The notes under the pieces were generated by a model. It did not search any database and had not been told where the DNA came from. It saw nothing but the letters and a program-made list of their open reading frames with translations. Source: Hyphomicrobiaceae bacterium UBA2767 (GTDB lineage: Bacteria; Pseudomonadota; Alphaproteobacteria; Rhizobiales; Methyloligellaceae). Taken from it: a DNA stretch of 24,667 bases. The position numbers and the translations under genes are program-made. The stretch is from positions 1 through 24,667 of the forward strand of contig DEIT01000121.1 in assembly GCA_002352635.1 (NCBI GenBank). The letters are read 5' to 3'. Positions 8,550 to 15,135 of the stretch are shown piece by piece (the first letter of the stretch is position 1; each line of letters starts with the position of its first letter).

Positions 8550-9935
8550 ATGGCGGATAAAACGATGCGACGCGTGGCGGTGGTCGGGGGTGTGCGTATT
8601 CCGTTTTGCCGTTCTTATGGCGCCTATTCTGAACTGACCAATCTGGAAATGCTGGTCACCGTGCTCGATGGGTTGTCCGCCCAATACGGTTTGGACGGGG
8701 CGCATGTCGATGAAGTGACCGGCGGCGCCGTCGTTACGCATGCAAAAGACTGGAACCTGACGCGCGAAGCGGTTATCGGCAGCACACTCGCGCCATCCAC
8801 GCCCGGCGTCACGATGATGCAGGCCTGCGGTACGAGCCTGCAGGCGGCACTTGGGATCAGCGCCAAGATAGCAACCGGCCAGATTGAATGCGGCATTGCC
8901 TGCGGGTCGGATACGGTGTCGGACTCGTCAATCGTCTTTCGGCGAAAATTCGCTCAGCGGCTAATCCGGCTCACGCGCGCACGCAGCTTTAAGGATAAAC
9001 TTGCTGTTTTTAAAGGATTTTCTCTAGGAGAACTTGCTCCTGAACCGCCCAGCGTTGCGGAACCCCGCACCGGGCTGAGTATGGGCCAGCACTGCGAATT
9101 GATGGCGCAGAAGTGGAAAATTCTCCGCGAAGACCAGGATTTGCTCGCCTATGACAGCCACAAGAATGCCGCGGCTTCATATGATGAGGGTTTTCAGGAC
9201 GATTTGCTCGTGCCATGCGCGGGTGTGTATCGGGACGATAATCTGCGCGCCGATATCAATCTTGAGTCGATAGCGGAGCTTAAGCCCGCTTTTGAGCGTT
9301 CCAAGCGCGGTACGCTGACCGCAGCAAATTCAACACCTCTGACAGATGGGGCGTCGGCAATCCTCCTTGCTTCAGAAGAGTGGGCCGCTGCACGAGGCCT
9401 GCCGGTTCTTGCCTATCTGACTCATGCGCAGAGTGCAGCCATTGATTTTGTTGCAGGTGAAGGGTTGCTGATGGCGCCGACGGTCGCGGTTTCCAAAATG
9501 CTCGATCGCGCGGAGCTCAAATTGCAGGATTTCGACTATTACGAAATCCATGAAGCATTTGCCGCGCAGGTGCTGTGCACGCTGAAAGCCTGGGAATCCG
9601 CCGAATATTGCAAGCGAATGCTTGGAAAAGACCAACCGCTCGGATCAATAGACCGCCACAAATTGAATATAAAAGGTTCCAGCTTGGCGTTCGGCCATCC
9701 TTTTGCCGCGACTGGGGCTAGAATATTGGGATCGCTGGCAAAGATATTGGCCTCGAAACCAGACGAAAGAGGTCTTATATCCGTGTGTACGGCAGGCGGT
9801 ATGGGCGTCACCGCAATACTGGAAGGCGCTCGCGAGAAAATTGATTCTGTTAAGGCTGGCTCAACTGATTTGCAGACAGAATCATCTGATTCGGCAAAAT
9901 CGGACGAACACGGAGAAAATGCCGGAAATGCGTAG
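8550..9935 (+). CDS. fadI: Acetyl-CoA acyltransferase (3-ketoacyl-CoA thiolase), FadI type
   Basis: Thiolase that cleaves 3-ketoacyl-CoA with CoA, the last step of the beta-oxidation spiral and partner of the alpha subunit encoded just upstream. It is 461 aa, with the nucleophile Cys93 in MMQACGTSLQAA, His334 in EIHEAFAAQ, His383 in FGHPFAATGARI and Cys413 in SVCTAGGMGV. The inserted loop (about 125-175) and overall length fit the FadI/HADHB branch. One oddity is that the usual N-x-x-G-G before the GHP motif reads NIKGSS, with Ser for the second Gly. The last ~35 residues are a Ser/Asp/Glu-rich tail of no known function. GGAG lies 8 nt before the ATG. It is the third gene of fadE-fadJ-fadI; a secreted protein gene begins 34 nt later. 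Confidence 0.92.
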   Translation: MADKTMRRVAVVGGVRIPFCRSYGAYSELTNLEMLVTVLDGLSAQYGLDGAHVDEVTGGAVVTHAKDWNLTREAVIGSTLAPSTPGVTMMQACGTSLQAALGISAKIATGQIECGIACGSDTVSDSSIVFRRKFAQRLIRLTRARSFKDKLAVFKGFSLGELAPEPPSVAEPRTGLSMGQHCELMAQKWKILREDQDLLAYDSHKNAAASYDEGFQDDLLVPCAGVYRDDNLRADINLESIAELKPAFERSKRGTLTAANSTPLTDGASAILLASEEWAAARGLPVLAYLTHAQSAAIDFVAGEGLLMAPTVAVSKMLDRAELKLQDFDYYEIHEAFAAQVLCTLKAWESAEYCKRMLGKDQPLGSIDRHKLNIKGSSLAFGHPFAATGARILGSLAKILASKPDERGLISVCTAGGMGVTAILEGAREKIDSVKAGSTDLQTESSDSAKSDEHGENAGNA

Positions 9936-9969
9936 ACGCATTGCGGTATCGGCTTGAAAGGACTGAAAA

Positions 9970-10968
9970 GTGACCGGAACGAACTTGCGGGCAGGGGGAA
10001 ATGCTTGGACACGGACAATCCGTGTTGGACTTCAGTCAGCTGCGATGGGCGTAGCTGTCTGTCTTGTCACGACAATTCCCGCGGCTGCGCAGGCTGATTT
10101 GGGCACTTGGCTGAATACTGACAGGAAGGGCAAGATCGTGCTCAGCGAGTGCGGCGACCAGAGCCTGTGCGGCAAGCTCGTATGGCTGAAGGATCCGCTG
10201 GATGAGAAGGGCAAGCCTTGGCGCGATATCCTTAATCCAGACCCGGTGCTGCGAAGACGCCAGGTTGTTGGCATCGATGTGCTCATCGGTACGAAAAAGA
10301 TCGGTCCGAACACCTGGCAGGGACAGATCTACGACCCCGAAGTCGGGAAGGTCTACTATCTGAAACACCTCAAATTGGGGCAGGACAGGGTCGAAATCAA
10401 AGGCTGTCTGTCAAGCGGATGGCCTTGCCGTACCAAATACTGGACCAAATCACAGCCTGTGCGCCCGCCAGCGCCAACCATGCAGGTCGCCAATCGCCAG
10501 ACCGGCGCACCAAAGCCGCCTCCCGCTCCTCCGGTTGCAGCGCAGGTCCCGCCGCCCGTAGCAGTTGCGCCACCCGCGCCTGTTCCACCACCTGCACAGG
10601 CGCGCGCGCCTTATCGTCCACCGCAGCCAAACAGACCACAGGCCCGTCCTCCTGCGCCACCGCGCCCGGCGACCGCACCACCATCCGCGCCGCAGGTTAC
10701 GGCCTCCATCCCGCGTTCAGGCGGTTATCTCGTTCAAGTCGCCGCCCGGCAGAGTCAGAATGAGGCATTGCGCGCCTTCAACGATCTGCAGCGGCGCTAT
10801 CCTCGGCTTCTTGGCGGAATTCGTCCGCAAGTGCTGCGGGCTGATCTCGGCCAGCGTGGTATTTGGTACCGGGTCGGTATCGGTCCTATGGCGCAACAGA
10901 GTGCGGCGACAAACTTCTGCCAGCAGCTGAAATCTGCGGGCGCCGACTGCTTCATTCGCCGGCGCTAG
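9970..10968 (+). CDS. Secreted DUF2147 protein with Pro-rich linker and C-terminal SPOR domain
   Basis: 332 aa in three parts. An N-terminal signal peptide has a likely cut after Ala-Gln-Ala near 40-42. A DUF2147 domain follows (about 43-160: GTWLNTDRKGKIVLSEC, LCGKLVWLKDPLD, GQIYDPEVGKVYYLKHLKL and the terminal 'LKGC...W' feature seen as IKGCLSSGWPC). Then come about 90 residues rich in Pro and Ala (160-248) and a SPOR domain (about 252-330, GGYLVQVAARQSQNEALRAF...WYRVGIGP). SPOR domains bind denuded glycans of septal peptidoglycan; DUF2147 has no firm function. The protein is probably periplasmic and peptidoglycan-bound. The GTG start is supported by AAAGGAC about 6 nt upstream. It lies 34 nt after fadI and may be read with that operon. 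Its 3' end overlaps the convergent acyl-CoA ligase by 17 nt. Confidence 0.85.
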   Translation: MTGTNLRAGGNAWTRTIRVGLQSAAMGVAVCLVTTIPAAAQADLGTWLNTDRKGKIVLSECGDQSLCGKLVWLKDPLDEKGKPWRDILNPDPVLRRRQVVGIDVLIGTKKIGPNTWQGQIYDPEVGKVYYLKHLKLGQDRVEIKGCLSSGWPCRTKYWTKSQPVRPPAPTMQVANRQTGAPKPPPAPPVAAQVPPPVAVAPPAPVPPPAQARAPYRPPQPNRPQARPPAPPRPATAPPSAPQVTASIPRSGGYLVQVAARQSQNEALRAFNDLQRRYPRLLGGIRPQVLRADLGQRGIWYRVGIGPMAQQSAATNFCQQLKSAGADCFIRRR

Positions 10969-12691
10969 AAGACCGCGATTTCTCCTCGCGCAGTTCCTTC
11001 TTCGACAGTTTGCCAATCATGGTTTTTGGCAGTTCGTCACGGAACTCGATATCGCGTGGCATTTCGATTTTGGAGATTTTCGGCTTCAGGAACTCAAGGA
11101 TGTCAGCACGAGTTGCGGAGTGTCCTTCGCGCAATTTGATATAGGCAGCTGCGGCTTCTCCACGATACTCGTCCTTCACGCCGATCACTGTCACTTCCTC
11201 GACCGCTTCATGCTGGTAAATGGCCTCTTCGATGCGCCTTGGATAAATTTTGAACCCAGAGACATTGATCATGTCCTTGAGGCGATCCACGATAAAGATG
11301 AAACCGTTCTCGTCCATGTGCCCGACGTCTCCTGAGCGAAAGAACTTGCCCGTAAACGTGTCTTTCGTCTCCTCGGGCTTTTGCCAGTATCCGGCCATGA
11401 CTTGAGGTCCGGCGATGCAGATTTCTCCATCTTCGCCAAGGGGAAGTACCGTCGATGGGTTTTCGATTGAACGGATTGAGATGAGGGTGGCTGGAACGGG
11501 GAGGCCGATTGAGCCTTCTACGGCTGAGTCTTTGGGCGGGTTGCAGGTTGCGACCGGTGATGTCTCGCTCAGACCGTAGCCTTCGACCAGAGAGCATCCA
11601 GAGATTGCTTCGAAGCCTCGCTTTACTTCGATTGGCAACGCCGCGCCGCCGGAGATGCAAAACTTCAAAGAGGAAAGGTCGATCGACTTGGTTTTCGGAT
11701 GATGCAGTATGGCATTGTAGATGGTTGGCACGCCCGGAAAGACCGTGGGTTTTTGCTTGGCTATTAGGGTGAGTGCTTCATCGAGATCGAATTTCGGCAT
11801 CAATATCAATTCATAGCCGCGCGAGATCCCAAAATTGAGCACCGTCGTCATGGCAAAAATGTGGAATAGCGGAATGATACCCAATATCCGCTCGCGGTCT
11901 CCGAGAAGTGAGTCGGACCAGGCATCAACCTGCTGAATATTGATCGTTAGGTTGGCATGGGTGAGCATTGCCGCTTTCGGCGTGCCTGTTGTGCCACCGG
12001 TGTATTGCAGGACGGCGATGTCGCGATTTGGGTTGATTTTGACCGATTCGACATCGCCGTCATTATTCAGAATGTCACTGCCAAAAATGATTCGTGAACG
12101 CTTTTCCGACTTTCGAAGGTCGGCCAGGTGCTTCGACTTTAGTAGGCGGAACAGGATCGACTTGTGGGTCGGCAACATCTCCGCGAATGGGCAGATTATC
12201 GCCTTGTCCAGGACACCGCGTTCAAGCAGGGCTTCTGCCTTCGCGAACAGCACAGCCAGGTCCAGAGTGACGAGTATCTCTGTCTCGCTGTCTTGAACCT
12301 GTTCGTCCAATTCCTCGACTGTGTAGAGGGGATTGCAGTTCACAATCACACCACCGACCTTGAGGATACCAAAGTAGTAAATGACATAGGCGGGACAATT
12401 CGGGAGCAGTAGGCCCACCTTGGTTCCCTTTTCAACGCCGAATTTTTGCAGTCCTTTTGCAACCCGATCGACAAGCGTGCCAATTTCTTTATAAGTTATT
12501 GTTTTTCCATGGAAATAAGTGCAAACTCTATCTCCGAAACGGGCCACACTATCGTTCAGAACCACACCCAACGTCTTAGGTTCATAGTTGGTGTCCCACT
12601 CCAGTCCTGGGGGATAGGCATTGAGCCACGGGTGCTTCGTGTTCCGCCTTTTGGTTTTCTTTCTTGAGGAGTTTGTCATTGGCCGAATCAT
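10952..12691 (-). CDS. fadD: Long-chain fatty acid-CoA ligase (AMP-binding family)
   Basis: Adenylate-forming enzyme that activates fatty acids to acyl-AMP and then acyl-CoA. It is 579 aa, with the A3 P-loop YTGGTTGTPKAAM (230-242), A5 EGYGLSETSP (370-379), A7 Asp455 in RSGDVGHMDENGF, A8 Arg470 in VDRLKDMINVSGFKIYPRR, and the A10 lysine Lys561 in PKTMIGKLSKKEL. The N-terminal PWLNAYPPGLEWD resembles FadD/LcfB. The start at 12691 is weakly supported; a second ATG lies 12 nt downstream and neither has a strong ribosome site. It is divergent from the acyl carrier protein and convergent with the SPOR gene. It could feed the fadEJI pathway or the adjacent ketosynthase/type III PKS genes. An acyl-AMP ligase role toward the neighbouring ACP cannot be excluded. 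Confidence 0.88.
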   Translation of the reverse strand: MIRPMTNSSRKKTKRRNTKHPWLNAYPPGLEWDTNYEPKTLGVVLNDSVARFGDRVCTYFHGKTITYKEIGTLVDRVAKGLQKFGVEKGTKVGLLLPNCPAYVIYYFGILKVGGVIVNCNPLYTVEELDEQVQDSETEILVTLDLAVLFAKAEALLERGVLDKAIICPFAEMLPTHKSILFRLLKSKHLADLRKSEKRSRIIFGSDILNNDGDVESVKINPNRDIAVLQYTGGTTGTPKAAMLTHANLTINIQQVDAWSDSLLGDRERILGIIPLFHIFAMTTVLNFGISRGYELILMPKFDLDEALTLIAKQKPTVFPGVPTIYNAILHHPKTKSIDLSSLKFCISGGAALPIEVKRGFEAISGCSLVEGYGLSETSPVATCNPPKDSAVEGSIGLPVPATLISIRSIENPSTVLPLGEDGEICIAGPQVMAGYWQKPEETKDTFTGKFFRSGDVGHMDENGFIFIVDRLKDMINVSGFKIYPRRIEEAIYQHEAVEEVTVIGVKDEYRGEAAAAYIKLREGHSATRADILEFLKPKISKIEMPRDIEFRDELPKTMIGKLSKKELREEKSRSSSAGE

Positions 12692-13035
12692 CTGGCTTTC
12701 TGTGTGAAGCGCTCCGGCGGAGCGTTAGGACCACTAATTTATTCGCCCGGAAATCAGGATTCCAGTCTTGTTACAGACGGTTAATCTTAACCCAAATGTG
12801 CCTTCATCCCTTGCAATTGTCGTTGAACATGTCCAAATGGAGACGAAACGCGAACGGGCTCGCGTGCGTTTGTGGCGCTGGTGCGACAGTTTGATCCATT
12901 TGCCTGCCACGCTAGACTCCGGCCGATTTTAGGACTATTTGAACGCGCGGCTTGCTCAAACAAACCAATTGCATTAGCAGTTTGGGAAAATTGACGAAGC
13001 TCCGCCATATTATTTTACGGGGCAGGGAGAGCGAT
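12692..13035. other. Divergent intergenic region between acyl-CoA ligase and ACP genes (344 nt)
   Basis: No convincing coding sequence is seen here. It must hold the outward promoters of the ligase (minus) and the ACP-ketosynthase pair (plus). A TTGACG at 12991-12996 could be a -35 element for the ACP, but no well-spaced -10 follows. A 6-bp-stem hairpin (CGCTCC 12710-12715 / GGAGCG 12719-12724) would lie in the ligase leader. A 14-bp palindrome at 12779-12792 is listed separately. Confidence 0.6.
12779..12792. promoter_or_regulatory. 14-bp palindrome, candidate operator
   Basis: GGTTAA-TC-TTAACC is perfectly symmetric around a 2-nt centre. It lies about 88 nt upstream of the ligase start and 244 nt upstream of the ACP start in their shared spacer. 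It could be the site of a dimeric repressor that governs the ligase. No regulator is encoded nearby, so the assignment rests on symmetry and position alone. Confidence 0.35.
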
Positions 13036-13305
13036 ATGGACGATGTGGCCACCAAGATCATTGATATTCTCAAAAAGAATATGAAGGAGCCATCCGACTC
13101 GATTGCGTTGGATACGCCTCTTACCGATCTTGATATTGAATCTCTGGACCTCGCGGTCATCGTGTTTGACATAGAAGACACGTTTGGCATTGAGATCCCA
13201 TACAACGCAAACGAAGAGGTCGAGGATTTTGCGACTGTCGGTTCGGTGGTGGATAAAGTGAAGTCCATCATGGCCGAGAGCAAATCTTCCGGAGCCGCTG
13301 CCTAG
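13036..13305 (+). CDS. Acyl carrier protein (NodF-like)
   Basis: An 89-aa acidic carrier protein that would hold growing acyl chains on a 4'-phosphopantetheine arm at Ser36 in DLDIESLDLAVIVFDIEDTF. The site reads E-S-L in place of the usual D-S-L. The pattern 'LGI(D/E)SLxLADVxxxLE' with a following 'GI.I' is shared with NodF/RkpF-type specialised ACPs rather than housekeeping AcpP (recognition from memory, moderate certainty). The ATG at 13036 has GGGAG about 6 nt upstream; the frame is open from 12952 but homology begins here. The ketosynthase gene follows after 66 nt on the same strand, which supports a dedicated ACP-ketosynthase pair. The partner for phosphopantetheinylation is not in the window. 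Confidence 0.9.
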   Translation: MDDVATKIIDILKKNMKEPSDSIALDTPLTDLDIESLDLAVIVFDIEDTFGIEIPYNANEEVEDFATVGSVVDKVKSIMAESKSSGAAA

Positions 13306-13371
13306 CAACGACTGCACCTGCACCGCACAGTCGCGGGTCGAGTTCACAGTCAGAAAATCATCTACAGACAA

Positions 13372-14610
13372 ATGGCACAGCCTAAGGATCGCAGGCGCGT
13401 CGTAGTGACCGGCCAGGGTGTTGTTTCCTCGGTCGGGATCGGACAGGACGCATTTTGGAGCGCGCTCAAAAAGGGCGAGTGCGGGATCGGTGAAGTTACG
13501 CTGTTTCCGACCGAAGAGCTCTACATCACCATCGCTGGCGAAGTGAAGGATTTCGATCCGAAAGAACGCTGCCAGTCGAAGCAATTTATGTTAGCCGACA
13601 GATACTCTCAGTTCGCCGGTTGCGCGGCAGGTGAGGCGGTAAAGCAGTCGGGGCTTGAAATGCCGCTTCAAGGTGAGAAGGGCTACCGAGCAGCCTGTAT
13701 TATCGGGTCAGGTATCGGTGGTGTGTCCACCATGGAATTGTCCTACAAGATGCTGTTCGAAGAGAAGAAGCGTGCGACACATCCGCTGACGCTCCTGAAG
13801 ACTATCGGGTCATCCGCCGCCGCGCATGTCAGTATCGAGTATGGCATCACGGGTCCCTGTTTTGGTGTGGTGAGCGCCTGTTCAACCGCCCCCCATTCTA
13901 TTGGGCTTGTGTATCGCATGATCCGAGAAGGGCTTTGCGATCTCGGTATCGGTGGCGCGTCGGAAGCATCGCTGAACTGGGGTACCACACGGGCGTGGCA
14001 AGCCATGCGCGTGCTGAGCCCCGATGGATTGTTCCCCTTTGCGAAGGGGCGTAACGGCACGGTGCTGGGCGAAGGTTCCGGCGTGTTTGTGCTTGAGGAA
14101 TATGAGCACGCAAAGGAACGCGGTGCGACAATCCTTGCTGAACTGGTCGGATACGGCATGACATCCGACGCAGCCGACATGGTCAATCCGTCTATCGACG
14201 GTGCATCCAGCGCTATGCAGATCGCGCTCGATGATGCCGGTCTTTCACCAGGCGACATCGATTACATCAACGCGCACGGTACCGCGACTACGGTCAACGA
14301 CATCAATGAGACCCGCGCGATCAGGCGCGTATTTGGCAATGCCGCAAACAACCTTTCGATTTCTTCGACCAAATCGATGCACGGCCATTGTCTGGGCGCA
14401 GGTGGTGGTGTTGAGGCAGTAGCGGCGATCAAGGCGATTGAAGAGAATATCGTTCCCCCGACTATGGGGTTCAATGAGCCCGACCCCGAATGCGACCTCG
14501 ACTATACGCCCAATGAGGCGCGTGAACGCGAAGTTACCTACGTGATGTCGAATTCATTCGCGTTTGGCGGGCTCAACGCGGTTCTTATTTTCGGACCTCC
14601 TCCGGCCTAG
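13372..14610 (+). CDS. Beta-ketoacyl-ACP synthase, FabF/NodE-like
   Basis: Condensing enzyme of the KAS II fold, 412 aa, with nucleophile Cys170 (VVSACSTAPHSIG), His302 (NAHGTATTVND), Lys334 and His339 (SSTKSMHGHCLGAGGG) and the glycine-rich NSFAFGGLNAVL near the C-terminus. The stretch VPPTMGFNEPDPECDLDYTPN is very like that in NodE, more so than housekeeping FabF. So it probably makes a special acyl chain with the adjacent NodF-like ACP. Its ATG lacks a clear Shine-Dalgarno sequence, and translation may depend on coupling to the ACP message 66 nt upstream. The last 26 nt overlap the convergent methyltransferase gene. Product chain length and unsaturation cannot be read from the sequence. 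Confidence 0.88.
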   Translation: MAQPKDRRRVVVTGQGVVSSVGIGQDAFWSALKKGECGIGEVTLFPTEELYITIAGEVKDFDPKERCQSKQFMLADRYSQFAGCAAGEAVKQSGLEMPLQGEKGYRAACIIGSGIGGVSTMELSYKMLFEEKKRATHPLTLLKTIGSSAAAHVSIEYGITGPCFGVVSACSTAPHSIGLVYRMIREGLCDLGIGGASEASLNWGTTRAWQAMRVLSPDGLFPFAKGRNGTVLGEGSGVFVLEEYEHAKERGATILAELVGYGMTSDAADMVNPSIDGASSAMQIALDDAGLSPGDIDYINAHGTATTVNDINETRAIRRVFGNAANNLSISSTKSMHGHCLGAGGGVEAVAAIKAIEENIVPPTMGFNEPDPECDLDYTPNEAREREVTYVMSNSFAFGGLNAVLIFGPPPA

Positions 14611-15127
14611 GGTCGGGCGGTCCTGCACCGGCGCGCCGATTGGCGATCGCGCCGTCTTCCAGCAAAATTTTATAGTGTAGAACGGCGGCCCAGATCGCCG
14701 TCATGATGAGCGCGAATCCCCATGCGCCGAATGCAAGCGGCAACAGGAGGGTTTCGGCGAAGGTCACCGCATAGTTGGGATGTCGAGTGAACTTGTATGG
14801 TCCTTCGGTGACCACAGGCGCGCTGTCGAGGGTTATGATGCGATGTGTCCAGTAGCGTCCCAGTGTGCCGATGACCCAGTAGCGCACACCCTGCAGAAGA
14901 ATATAGAGGATGAGCAGAGGCCAGTAGACCTCCGCGTTGGGTGGAATAAGCAGGAATATGCCGGCGATCCATCCCAGATGTGTAGTTGCGACAACGGGGT
15001 AGTAGCTTGCGCCAACTTCATGGGCGCCTTCCGCCAGAAGACGCTTGGTGTTGGCCGCAGAATAGACTTCTTCCAGACCGCGCTGCAGCAGAAGAATCAA
15101 GGCAATGATTTGAGCAAATCCGAACAT
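14585..15127 (-). CDS. Isoprenylcysteine carboxyl methyltransferase-family membrane protein (BpsB/YpbQ-like)
   Basis: A 180-aa integral membrane protein with about four to five hydrophobic segments. The C-terminal half holds the ICMT-type SAM and substrate motif GPYKFTRHPNYAVTFAE (RHPNY at 115-119, Glu125). The front half reads NTKRLLAEGAHEVGASYYP, similar to the YpbQ/BpsB branch of the family. In Bacillus subtilis BpsB O-methylates the alkylpyrones made by the type III PKS BpsA. Here the gene sits 8 nt downstream of a type III PKS, so the same pairing is likely. The start at 15127 has only a weak ribosome site, consistent with coupling to the PKS. The 3' end overlaps the ketosynthase gene by 26 nt. 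True protein-cysteine methylation is unlikely in this context. Confidence 0.85.
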   Translation of the reverse strand: MFGFAQIIALILLLQRGLEEVYSAANTKRLLAEGAHEVGASYYPVVATTHLGWIAGIFLLIPPNAEVYWPLLILYILLQGVRYWVIGTLGRYWTHRIITLDSAPVVTEGPYKFTRHPNYAVTFAETLLLPLAFGAWGFALIMTAIWAAVLHYKILLEDGAIANRRAGAGPPDPRPEEVRK

Positions 15128-15135
15128 GGTCGCGA

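Noticed and set aside
12664..12894. 76-codon plus-strand frame in the ligase-ACP spacer
   Set aside because: Its start overlaps the ligase 5' end, it has no ribosome site, and its composition looks random.
13309..13333. Inverted repeat CGACTG/CAGTCG between ACP and ketosynthase genes
   Set aside because: Six-bp arms with a 13-nt loop and no T-run; easily expected by chance, so not listed as a terminator.
13015..13584. 189-codon minus-strand frame across the ACP and ketosynthase genes
   Set aside because: Antisense to two recognisable proteins; no ribosome site or protein motif supports it.
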